Source of the DNA: Lepus europaeus | Taxonomy: Eukaryota > Chordata > Mammalia > Lagomorpha > Leporidae | Direction of reading: 5' to 3' | Length of the DNA stretch: 64,000 nt | NCBI RefSeq assembly: GCF_033115175.1 | Contig: NC_084832.1 | Coordinates: forward strand, 15,551,342 to 15,615,341 | Shown here: one piece after another, positions 9,724 to 21,840 of the stretch | How the letters are laid out: every line of letters begins with the position of its first letter | Position numbering within the stretch: the first letter of the stretch is position 1 | Notes under the pieces: generated by a model | What the model saw: only the letters and a program-made list of their open reading frames with translations | What the model was told of the DNA's origin: nothing | The model's database searches: none | Made by a program: the position numbers and the translations under genes

Positions 9724-10360
9724 TTTTTACTGGACATAGAGGCTGGAAATAATATTCCGCTTTTAATTTCAGCACTTCCGAGCTGGTGTCTCAGCGTCTT
9801 TAGTTTTCTGTTGTCTCTGATAAAAGTTGTCCCTACATATAATATGTCTCTTTTCTCCCTCTGGCATTTTAAAAATTTTCTGTTCATCCTAGCTTAAGGC
9901 AATTTGATTATTCTGTGTCTAGGTATAAGTTTCTTTGTGTTTATAATGCTAGGGAGTTATTGATATTTTTAAACCTGTAATCTTTTGCATTAAATTTGGG
10001 CAATTTTCAACCATTAATTTTCCCCTTTTTACTCTCCTTCTCTCTAATCTTCAATCACTTAAATTTAACAGCTTCATGTTGTTGTACAGGTCTCTGAGAC
10101 TTTGTTCATTTCTTTTTAATATTATACCTTCTCTTCTTCAGAACTATCTGAAACTAAAAGTTTCTTCTTGTTTTTCTAATTCACAGGTAAGCTTATTCAC
10201 TAAACTGTTTATTTCAGTTATTTTACTTTTTGGCTCTATAATTTTTATTTAATTCCACTTTTGTTTCTCATGTTTCCTCCTCATTTACAAAGTCATGTTT
10301 TCCTTTAGCTTCTTAAACATACTTAAATAACTTTTTTGCCTATTGATCCAGCATCTGGCT
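9724..10360. repeat. Probable ancient LINE-derived sequence
   Basis: T-rich sequence with low complexity and phrases seen in old mammalian L1 ends. May continue in 11470-11760. I cannot assign a subfamily or strand with confidence. Confidence 0.25.
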
Positions 10361-10494
10361 GTATCAGTTTCTTGTTACTGCTCTAAGAAATTACACAAAA
10401 ACAGTGGCTTAAAATAATAATACAATGTCCTCTTTCACAGGCCAGAGGACTCAGTTTCACTGCAGGAAATCTAGAATCTAAAGATCTGCATTTC

Positions 10495-10823
10495 TTTTCT
10501 TTTCTTTTCTTTTTTTATTTGACAGAGAGTTAGACAGTGAGAGAGAGAGAGAGACAGAGAAAGGTCTTCCTTCCGTTGGTTCACCCCCAAAATGGCTGCC
10601 ACGGCCGGCGCTGCACTGATCCAAAGCCAGGAGAGAGGTGCTTCCTCCTGGTCTCCCATGCGGGTGCAGGGCCCAATGACTTGGGCCATCCTCCACTGCC
10701 TTCCCAGGCCACAGCAGAGAGCTGAAATGGAAGAGGAACAACTGGGACTAGAACCCGGTGCCCATATGGGATGCCAGTGCTGCAGGTGGAGGATTAGCCA
10801 AGTGAGCCACAGCGCCGCCTCCC
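10495..10823 (-). mobile_element. CSINE
   Basis: Antisense copy with a (TTTTC)n tail at left and the cacagcgccgcc 5' end at right. No clear TSD could be read. Confidence 0.9.
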
Positions 10824-10943
10824 CCATGGAGAACTGCTGCATATTCAAGCTTTCAGAGGCACAGGCGTTCCTTAGCGCATGGTCCCATCATCTACATGCA
10901 AAGCCCATAGCACAGCATCTTTAAATCTCTCTGGTCTCCACTT

Positions 10944-11278
10944 TTTTTTTTTTTTTAATTTTTGACAGGCAGAGTGGACAGTGAGAGAGAGAGACAGAGA
11001 GAAAGGTCTTCCTTTTGCCGTTGGTTCACCCTCCAATGGCCGCTGTGGCCGGCGCACTGTGCTGATCCGATGGCAGGAGCCAGGTGCTTCTCCTGGTCTC
11101 CCATGGGGTGCAGGGCCCAAGCACTTGGGCCATCCTCCACTGCCTTCCCGGGCCACAGCAGAGAGCTGGCCTGGAAGAGGGGCAACCACGACAGAATCCG
11201 GTGCCCTGATTGGGACTAGAACCTGGTGTGCCGGCTCCGCTAGGTGGAGGATTAGCCTGTTGATCCACGGCGCCGGCC
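10944..11278 (-). mobile_element. CSINE with 14-bp TSD
   Basis: Antisense young-type copy ending ggcgccggcc at right. TSD tctggtctccactt (10930-10943) / tctgatctccactt (11279-11292), one mismatch. Confidence 0.93.
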
Positions 11279-11292
11279 TCTGATCTCCACTT

Positions 11293-13640
11293 CTAATTGA
11301 ACATCTCTCTTTCTATCTCACTGACTCTCATCTTCCTGTTCTCATTTTATTATAATTTCATGATTACATTTGTTTTACCCAGCTGATCCAAGATAATCTC
11401 TCCATATTAAAATCTATAGTTTAATCACATCAGGAAAGTTCCCTTTTTACATGTAAAATTGTCATAAATTCTGAAGATTAATTTGTGGGCACTTTGGAAA
11501 AGCTATTTATTATTCAGCCTGATACAGTGAGTCACCTTAAGTGTTTTTTTCTAATTGTTAGTTTTTTTTTCTTGGCTATGGTATGCATTTTTCTGTTTTG
11601 CACATCTTTTTTATTGTTTTCTGGATACTGTAAATAAATCGTTATAGAGAATCTATTCTTATACTCTGAAGACTTGACTTGATTTTTTTCTAGTGGAGAG
11701 ATCAATTACTTGCTAATCACCTTGCAATTGAATTGGCTTGTTTTTTTTTTTTTTTTGAACAGATTTCTAAAGGCCCAAGACATTTTATATTTTCCAGTCT
11801 TTCTACGACAGTGGGATCCACTTACCAAAATCTGTTTCTCCCTGTGATCTTGTCCAGCTAGGGACTTAACTTTTTGTTTTTCACAAAGCAGATCTTCAGG
11901 AGGGCTTACTTTAAGGTACAGTGTTTACTCTTGGGGTAATGTCTGTTACCTGAGCTAGTTGGAGTAATGATGTGTCAAAGAAGTTTTTCTCCTTTGGTGG
12001 GACCAGAACTCCAATGTTCCCTCTCACTTTATGGCCACAGTTATCTTGTTCCTGCAATAGTGTCTTTAAGGAAGCTCTCCCTCCAAACACACTCATTGAC
12101 CCAGGAATCATAGGGATTATTTTTGTGCCTCAACTTTCTCCATGCTTTCTCTGCCTTGGTCCTACTCCACGTATTTCAGATATTTCAGCTATATCCAGCT
12201 CCAACCTCTGCCCTTTCAGCTCAAAGGAACAATTCCATTCTGGAAGATTTCAGATCTCTGTACCATGGTGAGGAAACCATGCCTGGGCCTAGCTTTGGTG
12301 ACTTTGAAATGAATATGACAGATTTTCGTAAGTCTCCCAACTGATAATGAGACTAAAATGACAATGAAATAAATCTATAAAGATATTAGAGATTTCAGAC
12401 ACCAGAAGCTTATAGATAATAGTGAAATCAAATCAAACACAAAGGCTGTAGTGGACAAAGCGTGATGCATGCTACATAAGCCCCAAATGCTCAGGAGTTA
12501 GAACAACCTCTGAGAGAACGTTGCACACAGGCATGACAACAGAAGTTTGATGCAAAGCTTGAGCAAGAACATCGCACTCCTCGCTATTCTCCCATTCTTA
12601 TGCCATTCGGCTTCTTCGTGCCTCGCCCTGGTGTACTGTGGACAACGTGGAGGGAAAGGCAGCTGAGGAAAGGCAGTAACAGACATGAGAGACTGAAACA
12701 AAGACAGGAAAGCGCTCCGAGAAGCAGAAACACTCTAGAAAGCATCGGGAAATACCGAAATACGAAATTATCACTCCCAGAGACAGCCTTGAAACGTAAC
12801 AGAAGGCTCTACGGGGATGAATGCTTGAAGAACAAAAGGAGCTCTCCATTAGCAAGCCGGGGAGGCAAGTTCAGTACTGCCAGTGCCCCCACAACTGCCT
12901 ACAGCCTAGCGTGTGCTTTGCCCCGAGAGAGGAAGGTGCCCTCTGTCTCTCCTTCCCATTTGCTCTGTTTGATGTTGAGAAGAGGGTCTCCGTGGCTGGT
13001 GGTCTGATGCCGGCATTGGTTCCTGATTCCAGTCCAGGTGAAGTGGTTCTGATTTTTGTTGTTGTGTATGGCTTTATAAGTCTTACAGAAGTGAGGTTTT
13101 TAAAAAGCATACTGAGACCACTCAGTTTCTCAGAACTGCTCTACTTACTTATTCTTATCATGTCTCTATGACTACATATGCTATGATATATGAATATATA
13201 TTGTACATAATAACATGCAATTTGTTTTCTATGACTTAGAAATATGCCCATAGCCTGAACACATTTGTTTCTTTTTGAAAATGCTCATTACCACTACTTT
13301 AACACTCCTAAATATTTATTTTCATTAATCACAATAGCTTCCACAAACATTTGAAAAATAAAACACAGATGCAGAAAATATTCTGTATTCAGTTTATGTC
13401 TTCTCTTGTTGAACACAGAGGAATGTGTGCCCTACGTGTCTTAGGATCACAAAATCAGTTTTAACTTCTACTCAGGTCAACTAACACCAGCATTTTTTGA
13501 ACCCCTACCACATGCAATATACTATACCCTAGACGTACAGACCATAATAATAAAGCAGTTCTACTGTCAAAGATACTATGTTCTTGCAAAATAATTGCAT
13601 TGTTCATATTCCTGCTCTTTAGGTTGAGTGTTTCCTTATC
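11293..13640. other. Mostly unclassified sequence
   Basis: The first about 450 bp continue old LTR/LINE-like material; a T homopolymer lies at 11741-11755. From about 12300 to 13640 I recognise no repeat or gene. An open frame of 135 codons at 12600-13007 has no recognisable family and is opposed by antisense open frames. Confidence 0.4.
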
Positions 13641-13654
13641 AAAAGTCAGCTGGG

Positions 13655-14003
13655 GGTGGGGAGTGCGGCGCTTCGGCACAATGCTTTAAACCTGGCCTGA
13701 AGTGTCGGCATCCCATAAGGATGCCAGTTCAAGTCCCGGCTGTTCCTCTTCCGATCCAGCTTCTGCTATGGCCTGGGAAAACAGTAGAAGATGGCTCAAG
13801 TCCTTGAGTACCTGAACTCACGTGGGAGACCGGGAAGAAGTTCCTGGTCCTGGCTTTGGATCAGCACAGCTCCAGCTGTTATATATAGCCTCTTGGGGAG
13901 TGAACCAGCAGATAGAAAACCTCACTATATGGAAGACCTCTCTCTCTCTGTCTCTACCTCTCTCTATAACTCTGTCTTTCAAATAAATAAAAATATTTTA
14001 AAA
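13655..14003 (+). mobile_element. CSINE
   Basis: Intermediate-age copy (gtgcggcgcttcggcac ... ctctgtctttcaaataaataa). Imperfect flanking repeats aaaagtcagctggggg (from about 13639) and aaaagtcaatggggg (from about 14004) are a probable TSD. Confidence 0.88.
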
Positions 14004-14014
14004 AAAGTCAATGG

Positions 14015-14305
14015 GGGAGAGTCATTGGTCACAGCAGTTAAGTTGCCACTTGGGCCCCTGACATCCTATATCCAAGTGTCTGATCTGAGTACTGTTTACT
14101 CTGCTTCCAATCCAGCTTCTTGTTGATGTGCACAGTGTGAAGTAGCAGACGGCTCCCGCTGGGACCCTGCCAAACACATGTATTTGCTGGCTCCTAGCTT
14201 CAACCTACCCCAGCCCTGGCTATTGTAGTCATCTGGGAAATGAACCAGCAGATGGGAGATAGATCTCTCTCTCTCAATTTCAAATAAAACAAATAAATGG
14301 AGATA
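14015..14305 (+). mobile_element. CSINE, old copy immediately downstream
   Basis: Diverged copy (gcagttaagttgccacttg ... gaaccagcagatgggagatag ... caaataaaacaaataaa). Head-to-tail with the preceding CSINE; the younger one appears inserted at or near the 5' edge of the older. Confidence 0.75.
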
Positions 14306-16000
14306 CATTTAAAATATTTTTTAAACGTCAAATGAAATGTTTATTCAGTTATTTTTACTTTTACAGCCTATCATAATTCTACTTATATACTAAGATGTTT
14401 ACCCAAAGGGCACACTTTGGGACTATATATAGCAATCTGAATCCTTCTCATCCATAACACTAATGTGTTCTAAATAATTCCAGAAATATCCCAGGATATG
14501 AAGTGTACATGATTAAATAAAAGTGATTTTTTTTTCTCTCTTTAATTTCAGAAGCAAATGTTGGTGGCATCTAAAATAACGAGTTAAACAAAGTCAGTGT
14601 TACAGCCCTATTCAAATTTTAACCATTTCCAAAAGCACTGCTGAAGTTCTGCTTCTGCGGATTTTCTTCAACAGGGAGCTGGGAGGAGGCTGCTGCAGAA
14701 CTTGTTTTTCTTAAATCCGTAAGCACTTTGGCCACTTTACCCACACAAGGCTTGGATTACCACTCTTCCATGTTTGTGTGCTTGTTCCTCCCCCAGAAGA
14801 CTGCCAATTTCTCCAATGCTTGGTCATGTTTGTTTGTGTCCCAGGTCCCTAGCAGTAGCCTGGAAGGTCTGACATTCAAACAACAAGGAGCCTCTTTCAG
14901 AATGAGAAACACCTGCTCTTTAATTCCAGTTCTTACTTGACCGATTGCTGGCTATGGAAAATTCATGCTTAAATTGAGTCTTTGCGTTGGCTTTGACGAT
15001 GAGGGAAAAGCCGTCTGTTTCTGATAACATGCTAGATTAAATCCACTGCACAACCCTCCAGCTGGAAACAATGAAAATGGCTACATAAAATATTTTCATA
15101 AACACCTATAAAAATGCCCACTGAGCTGGCAAGGAACTAAAGAATCTACAAAGGGAAAAATAAATATAAAGGTGAGAAACTTAGAAGTCAGCAGGCAACA
15201 AAAATAGCATTTTCCCCAGAAGTATGTGTAAACTTTTAGCCTATGTTAAGCTATTTTTGTTGGAATGTGTAGTACTAGTTAATGCTGGTTGCCCTGGGAT
15301 AATTGATCCTAGCATCCACTTTTATTCTCAAAGGTGTTGGGGAAAATATGTGGTCCCCTTAAGCATGAGAGGCCAGGACATATAGTATGCAATTCAACAT
15401 AAAGGGGAAGACTCTTGCTAGGCTAAATGATAGTAAGGCCATGGATTGGAAAGAGACAGCATTTAAAATGGTCTGCATTGAGGACTTTGACACTAGGTAG
15501 AGGGAAGATGAATTGTCCCCTGCCAAATTATAGTCAGCACCAAGCTTACATGTGAGTTTGTTGTTATTTGCATGTTAAATTTGAAGTTCAAGTGAAGAAC
15601 TTATTTTAAGGGGAGTTCCAGATGGGTGGTGTCACCAGGCACTGGCAGAAGCATATGTAAAAACTTTTTAAAGGACCATAGTTTTAATCTACATCACAAA
15701 GAACTCCTATCAGTAAAGTTTCCAAGGATAATGAGAAACTCACATTAAAAAGAAACCCAAAATTTGCATATATTAAATGAGTGAAATGTGTATTATTTAA
15801 AAATTTAAAATTAAAATTAAAACAGAAAATCATGAGCAACACTAACAAAAAGGCACAGTGAGAGAAATTTATCAGGGTGAGTGTTTAGAAGAATTAGACT
15901 GCAAGGATTACATTTATGAGAAATATCAGATACTGATGATAACATGACATGTTTATTTTGTTTGAAGCAATAGAAGAGAGGCATGAAGAAATGAACAATG
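14306..16000. other. Unclassified intergenic sequence
   Basis: AT-rich, no gene or repeat supported by eye. Confidence 0.4.
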
Positions 16001-16014
16001 AAAATAAGACTATA

Positions 16015-16444
16015 CCTTAGCTATTGTGAATTGAGCTGAAGCATGGGGGTACAGATAACGCCTTCATGTGTTGATTTCATTTCCTTTGGGTCTTTTGCAA
16101 CAAAATGAATGCAACTGTAAACCACTATACTTAGTGAAATATGTCAGTCCCAAAAGACAAACCTCATGTTTTCCTTGATCTGTGGTAACAGAGCACAAAA
16201 AAATGTAATGTATGAGCAAAATTGGTATTTTGAGAGTTGATTATTCTTTACTTACTGGAGGGTTAAGTGTATGATTATAAATAAATCGCAGGTATGTCAC
16301 TATAAAAACTAAAGAATAAGGAAGGAAGAATGAGAGAGGGTGGGAACATGGGCAGGAGAGAGGGTAGTGTGGGAAGTATCACTCCTTACTCTGTATATAT
16401 GGAATATATGAAATTTGTTCACTTTATATAAATAAAAAATGCAA
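16015..16444 (+). mobile_element. Older L1 3' end with inverted 5' portion (twin priming)
   Basis: The first about 80 bp (16015-16095; tagctattgtgaattgagct, tttcctttgggt) are antisense L1 ORF2. From about 16097 (gcaacaaaatgaatgcaact) the sequence is sense and runs through ORF2 end and 3' UTR to an A-rich tail. Flanking repeats aaaataagactata (16001-16014) and aaaataaggctgta (16445-16458) differ at two positions and fit an old TSD. Confidence 0.75.
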
Positions 16445-16789
16445 AAAATAAGGCTGTAAAATTATTAAGCAAATTTGAAAGAAAGACTTCTAGAAATAGC
16501 AAATATAATAATTAATGTGAAATGTGGATGGATCGGTTGAACAGAAGATTAGAGATACAGCAGAGAGGAATTAATGAACTGGAAGTTAAATCTGATAAAA
16601 TCTATCTAGATTGCAACTCACGGAAACTTTAAATAAGTAAAGAAAAGCAAAGAAAAATAAGATAGACCTGCAGTACAGAGTGAGAAGTTACAACATATAC
16701 ATGAACACTTTCAGAGGGCTTTAAAAGAGAATGTGGCAAAAATTGTTTGACAAGATAATGGTTGATAATTTTCCAAAATTATTGAAAGT

Positions 16790-17112
16790 TCCTGGGGCTG
16801 ATGCTGTGCCAGGGCATGTAAATCTGCCACTTGTGGTGCCGACATCCCATATGGGCATCAGTTCAAGTCCTGGTTGCTCCGGTTCTGAGCCGGCTCTGAG
16901 CCGGCTCCCTGTTAATGTGCCTGGAAAAGCAGAAGACGGTCCAAGTCCTTGGGCCCCTACATCCACGTGGAAGACCTGGAAGAAGCTCCTGGCTTCGGAT
17001 CAGCCCAGCTCTGGCTGTTGCAGCCGTTTGGGGAGTGAATCAGTGGATGGAAGATCTTTCTCTCTCTGCCTCTGCCTTTCTGTAACTCTGCCTTTCAAAT
17101 AAATAAATAAAT
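16790..17112 (+). mobile_element. CSINE
   Basis: Old-type copy: ggggctgatgctgtgcc start, catcccatatgggcatcag, then aactctgcctttcaaataaataaa. A 9-bp ctgagccgg duplication (16885-16905 region) is internal. Confidence 0.88.
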
Positions 17113-17226
17113 CTTGAAAGAAAAGAAAGAAAGGAGGAAAGGAAAAGAAGAAAGAAAGAGAGAAAGAAAGAAAGAGAGAGAGAAAGAGAGAGAGGAAGGA
17201 AGGAAGGAAGGAAGGAAGGAAGGAAG
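17113..17226. repeat. (GAAA)n/(GGAA)n purine microsatellite
   Basis: About 110 bp of almost pure purine on the + strand, directly continuous with the CSINE tail, so it most likely grew from that tail. Ends in about seven GGAA units. Confidence 0.92.
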
Positions 17227-17940
17227 TTTCCAAGGTCCCATGTTGGAATTGCAGTAAATACAGGCAGGGCAAACCAAAACAAATCAACAGCTAGACACAT
17301 CAGAAGTAAATGCAGACCATCAAAGGTACACAGAAATGATAAATTTCCCACAGAGATTTGTAAGACTGAGGGATGACTATCAACTGCAAATTGTAAGTCA
17401 TAAGGTAGTAATATAGTATCTTTGGTATGTTGAAAGAAAGCATTTGTTTGCCTAGAATTTTATATCCAGGAAAAGTATCATTTCAAAATAAGAGCAAAAT
17501 GACAACTTTTACGTGGTAAAGAGAAAGAATGTTTACTATCAATAGATTTTCAAAAAAAAATTCCAGGGAATGAGGACAGTCATATCAAATGTGTGTTCTT
17601 AGAGACAAGAAAAAACGGTGAGCGCGAAGATGTTTGGAATTATCTAGGTCAACCTCAACAAATACTGGCTGTATGAGGCAATAACGATGAAGCCTAATCC
17701 GTGGGTTTTGGAAAAACAAAGTGAAAGCAAAACACCAAAAACTGTTAGCTTTTACGTTGGAGGAAGTGATTTGCACTAAATATGAGATGATCTTCGGAAT
17801 GTTTGAGAAGACTAAGCATGTTGAGTAACTTCACAGTGTGTTAAATGTAGTTTAACACCAAAGAAAACTTGGAATAGACTTGAAATATTTAAAATCTGAA
17901 GTAACTGGGTGAAAATACGGAACAGGAGAGTTACCTGTAC
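17227..17940. other. Unclassified intergenic sequence
   Basis: No gene or repeat supported. Confidence 0.4.
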
Positions 17941-17946
17941 CCCATA

Positions 17947-18152
17947 GCAGCTCAATTCACAATAGCTAAGATAAAGAACCAACCTGGATATCCACCAACT
18001 GATTACTGGATAAAGAAATTATGGCATACATACATGATGGATGCAACTGGAGACCATTATGTTTAGTGAAATAAGACAGTCCCCAAAAGACAAATATCAT
18101 GGTTTCATATATGTAAAATTTGTTCCCTTTTTGTAAATAAAAAATTTAAAAA
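17947..18152 (+). mobile_element. L1 3' end with internal deletion, older copy
   Basis: ORF2 end (gcagctcaattcacaatagct ... ggataaagaaattatgg) jumps to gatggatgcaactggagacc ... aataagacagtccccaaaag and then almost directly to the 3' terminus (tttgtaaataaaaaattt). Confidence 0.75.
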
Positions 18153-18555
18153 GAAGAAATACAATGGGAGTAGGACAGAATAAATCGATATTGATCCTCC
18201 ATTGAGTAATTAGGTCCTGAGTATTTATTGTGTTAACAAGCAAATCAATAACCTAGATATGACAACTTTGCATACACCAGTGATGAGAATATGTCTTGAA
18301 TCAAGGATTATGTTAAATTTAATTCTGCTCACTGACATATTTAGAGATTGAAAAATAATACATACATAAATAAATATTAAGTGATCCAAATGAAATAAGA
18401 AAAAAGAAACAGAAGTACAAAAATGAGACAGTGAAGTCATAAAATAATATGTAAGAACAAATGCAGATATATTAGTAATTACAATAAGTGTGAGATAGTT
18501 TAAGAAAAATAGCCCAGTTTAAGAAAACGTTTCAGACTACATTTAAAAGTAGTAT
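18153..18555. other. Unclassified AT-rich sequence
   Basis: No gene or repeat supported. Confidence 0.35.
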
Positions 18556-18558
18556 AAG

Positions 18559-18718
18559 GGGCTGGCGCTGTGGTGCAGCGGGTTAACGCCCTGGCCTGAA
18601 GTGCCTACATTCCATTTCCATTTCCATCCATTTCCAGCTCTCTGCTGTGGCCTGGGAAACCAGTAGAAGATGGTCCAAGTCCTTGGGCTCCTACACCCGC
18701 ATGGGAGACCCAGAGGAG
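18559..18718 (+). mobile_element. CSINE 5' half, truncated at its 3' side
   Basis: Starts ggggctggcgctgtggtgca and stops abruptly after gcatgggagacccagagg, exactly where antisense L1 begins. Contains a small ccatttccatttcc expansion. The missing 3' half and tail indicate a deletion rather than normal truncation, because retroposed SINEs lose 5', not 3', ends. Confidence 0.85.
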
Positions 18719-18719
18719 C

Positions 18720-19975
18720 TTTAACTTTTCAGTTAAATTTAAACACCCAAGAATAATTGTGTGTTAATTACAGAGTTCAACCAATAGTGTTAAGTAGAAC
18801 AAAAAAAAAATACTAAAAAGGATAAAGGACTAAGTTGTTCATCAACAGTCAGGACAAGGGCTGATCAAGTCACTGTTTCTCATAGTGTCCCTTTCACTTC
18901 AACAGGTTTCCTTTTTGGTGCTCAGTTGTCACCAATCAGGGAGAACATATTATATTTGTCCCTTTGGGGGTGGCTTATTTCACTTAGCATGATGTTTTCC
19001 AGATTCCTCCATTTTGTTGCAAATGATGGGATTTCACTATTTTATTTTATTTTATTTTATTTTATTTTATTTTATTTTATTTTTTTACTGCTGTATAGTA
19101 TTCTATAGAGTACATGTCCCATAATTTCTTTATCCAGTCTTCTGTTGATGGACATTTAGGTTGATTCCAGGTCTTAGCTATTGTGAATTGAGCTGCAATA
19201 AACATTAAGGTGCAGACAGCTTTTTGTTTGCCAATTTAATTTCCTTTGGGTAAATTCCAAGGAGTGGGATGGCTGGGTTGAATGGTAGGGACATATTCAG
19301 TTTCTGAGGAATCTCCAGACTGACTTCCATAGTGGCTTAACCAGTTTGCATTCCCACCAACAGTGGGCTAGTGTCCCTTTTTCCCCACATCCTCTCCAGC
19401 ATCTCTTGTTGGTGGATTTCTGTATGTGAGCCATCCTCACCGGGGTGAGGTGAAACCTCATTGTGGTTTTGATTTGCATTTCCCTGATTGCTAGTGATCC
19501 TGAACATTTTTTCATGTGTCTGTTGGCCATTTGGATTTCCTCTTTTGAAAAATATCTATTGAGGTCCTTGGCCCATCTCTTAAGTGGGTTGTTTGTTTTG
19601 ATGTTGTGGTTTCTTGATCTCTTTGTAGATTCTGGTTATTAACCCTTTATCTGTTGCATAGTTTGCAAATATTTTTTTCCCATTCTGTAGGTTGCCTCTT
19701 CACTTTCCTGACTGTTTCTTTTGCTGTATAGAAACTTCTCAATTTGATGCAATCCCAATAGTTAATTTTGGCTTTGACTGCCTGTGCTTCTGGGGTTTTT
19801 TCCAAGAAGTCTTTGCCGGTGCCAATAACTTATAGGGTTTCTCCAATGTTCTCTAATAATTTGATGGTGTCGGGTCATAGATTTAGGTCTTTATCCATAT
19901 TGAATGGATTTTTGTGTAAGGTGTAAGGTAGGGGTCTTGCTTCATGCTTCTGCATGTGGAAATCTTTCTAAGTCA
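18720..19975 (-). pseudogene. L1 ORF2 C-terminal region plus proximal 3' UTR, antisense
   Basis: Reverse complement of L1 matching about 44990-46200 of the nested L1. One open piece of 77 codons (19297-19530) reads the conserved [19 protein letters not shown] block. It lacks the distal 3' UTR and poly(A), so it was cut at its 3' side, and it is 5'-truncated at about 19975. A (TTTTA)n expansion sits inside the segment. Confidence 0.88.
19040..19086. repeat. (TTTTA)n simple repeat
   Basis: About nine pentamer units, within antisense L1 where other copies have a short A run (compare 45877-45888). Confidence 0.93.
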
Positions 19976-20011
19976 TCTTTCTTTTATATATGATAAAGTT
20001 CATCAATGTTG

Positions 20012-20275
20012 GGGGCAGGCATTTGGTGCAGGGGTTAGGGACAACGTTTAACACACTCTCATTGTGTGTCAGAGGGTTTGGGCTCAATATGTGATTCAGT
20101 TCTCATTTCTAACTTCCTGCCAGTGTGTACTCTGGGAGGCAAGAGTGATGACTTCAGATTGAGCTCCCAATTTCTGGCCTCTCTCTGACCCAGCCCTGGA
20201 TGTTGTAGGGATTGGAGAGTAAACAAGCAAATAGGAGATGTTTGTATGCCTTTCAAATAAAATAAATAAATGTAT
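20012..20275 (+). mobile_element. CSINE-related, very old copy
   Basis: Starts ggggcaggcatttggtgcag, includes ccagccctggatgttg and ends cctttcaaataaaataaataa. Highly diverged. Confidence 0.65.
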
Positions 20276-20284
20276 TTTAAATGT

Positions 20285-21840
20285 ATCTATGTAAATATAA
20301 ATTTCATTGTGTTTTAGTTATGCAGTTACCACCACAATCATGATATGGATCATATTTATCACCCCAAAAAGTTTCCACAGGCTCTTTGTGTTATTCGTCC
20401 TGTAACTCTTCGACTCTGTCCCCTGGAGACCACCAATATGCCTTCATCATCATAATAAATTTCTCATAGGTAGGGTGATTAAATTCTGTAATCTTTCGTC
20501 CTGCCTTCTTCCAGTTAGAATAATGCTTCTGAGACTTATCAACCTTTTTCATGTGTCAGTGGTTAGTTATTTCCTTTTTAGTGATGACTGATATTCCATT
20601 TGTGGAGAATGTCCAAAATTTATTTGTACATTTCACCATGTGAGGGACACTTGGATAGATTCCTTTTTTGCCAACCATATATGAAATTCTATGAATATTT
20701 GAAAGAAGTCTTTGTGTGACTATAGGTTTTATTTTTTTTTTGAGATGTATCCTAGAAGTGAAATTGCTGACTCATATGTTAATGGCTTGTTTAATCTATG
20801 AGAAGTTGCAAAATTATTTTCCAAAGTGGCTGTGCAATTTCGCATTCTTAACAACAATGAATAAGCATTCATTCCAGTTGCTTCATGTATTGCCAGCACA
20901 TGGAATTGTAAGTTTTAGAGAGTTTAGTCATTTGAGTGAGTATATAGTGATATAAGCTGTTGTAACTTGCACCCCACAATGAATAATGATGTGCTTATTT
21001 TCATGTACATATTGGCTATGTGTACACCCTTTGTAATGTTTGCCAATTTCTAAATGTATTTTATATCTTTTATTATTGAATTGCAGGTGTTGTCTATACT
21101 TCCTGGATACAAAATCTTTATTAAGCATATTAGTTTACAAAAATTTCCTTCCAGTTTGTGACCTGACTTCTCATTTTCCCATAATGTGTCTTTTTGAAGA
21201 ACAAAAGGATTTAATTTTGGAAGTTCAATTGACAGATAATGTCTGCCCAATCAATGGTTATGAACAATTTCTGCTATATTTTCTTCTAGGGTTTTAATTT
21301 TTAGTTTCTACATTTAATCAGATATATTTATCTCTTCCTTTTAATGATCCACTGTCAATTAATTTATGTAGATATGATGTGAGGTTATGGTCAGGTTCCT
21401 TATTTGTCATATGGATATCAAATAGTTACAGCAAAAATTGATGAATACTATCGGTTCCTTATTTAATTTCCTAGTCATCTTGGAAACATTCAAACATCCA
21501 TAAGGATCTAGTTATGAACTGTCTACTCCATTCTGTTATTTTCTTTATGTATCTATAGTTTAGTATCAACCTGTATCATTACTATAGCTTTATAGTAAGT
21601 TTTGAGATTATTTAAAAACTTCCAACTAAATTTTTCTTTAAAAATTTTGACCATTTTAGTTCCCTTTCTCTCAATAACAATATTAAAATCCTCTTACTAA
21701 TTGTAGCCAAATGTTACTAATATCTTAGCTAAGATTGCATTTAATCAGTAGATTGATTGAGAAGTATCAATACTCTAACAACATCTGATCTTATGATCCA
21801 TGGACATGGTAAGTATTTCCACTTATTTAGATCTCTAGTT
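20285..21840 (-). repeat. Ancient L1 (L1M-like) ORF2/3' region
   Basis: Antisense blocks typical of old mammalian L1 are in order: aaattgctgactcatatgtt (20760), ttccaaagtggctgtgc (20820), aggttatggtcaggttcctt (21382), ttactatagctttatagtaag (21579), atccatggacatggtaag (21796). All frames are broken; short open frames of 60-85 codons are relics. Confidence 0.6.

Larger units (their letters stand above)
10365..11465 (-). repeat. Ancient LTR-like repeat interrupted by two CSINEs
   Basis: The opening ttcttgttactgctctaag ... cagtggcttaaaataataa block (about 10370-10425), and after the CSINEs the block ctgatccaagataatctctc (11383-11402), resemble an old widespread mammalian LTR-like repeat in antisense. 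The two CSINEs account for about 660 bp of the span. Family assignment is from memory of such repeats. Confidence 0.35.

Noticed and set aside
12600..13007. 135-codon open frame, somewhat CpG-containing
   Set aside because: No recognisable domain, overlapped by antisense open frames, no splice or poly(A) context.
17000..17351. Hydrophobic Ser/Leu/Phe-rich frames resembling membrane proteins
   Set aside because: Reverse translation of the GAAA/GGAA microsatellite and CSINE tail.
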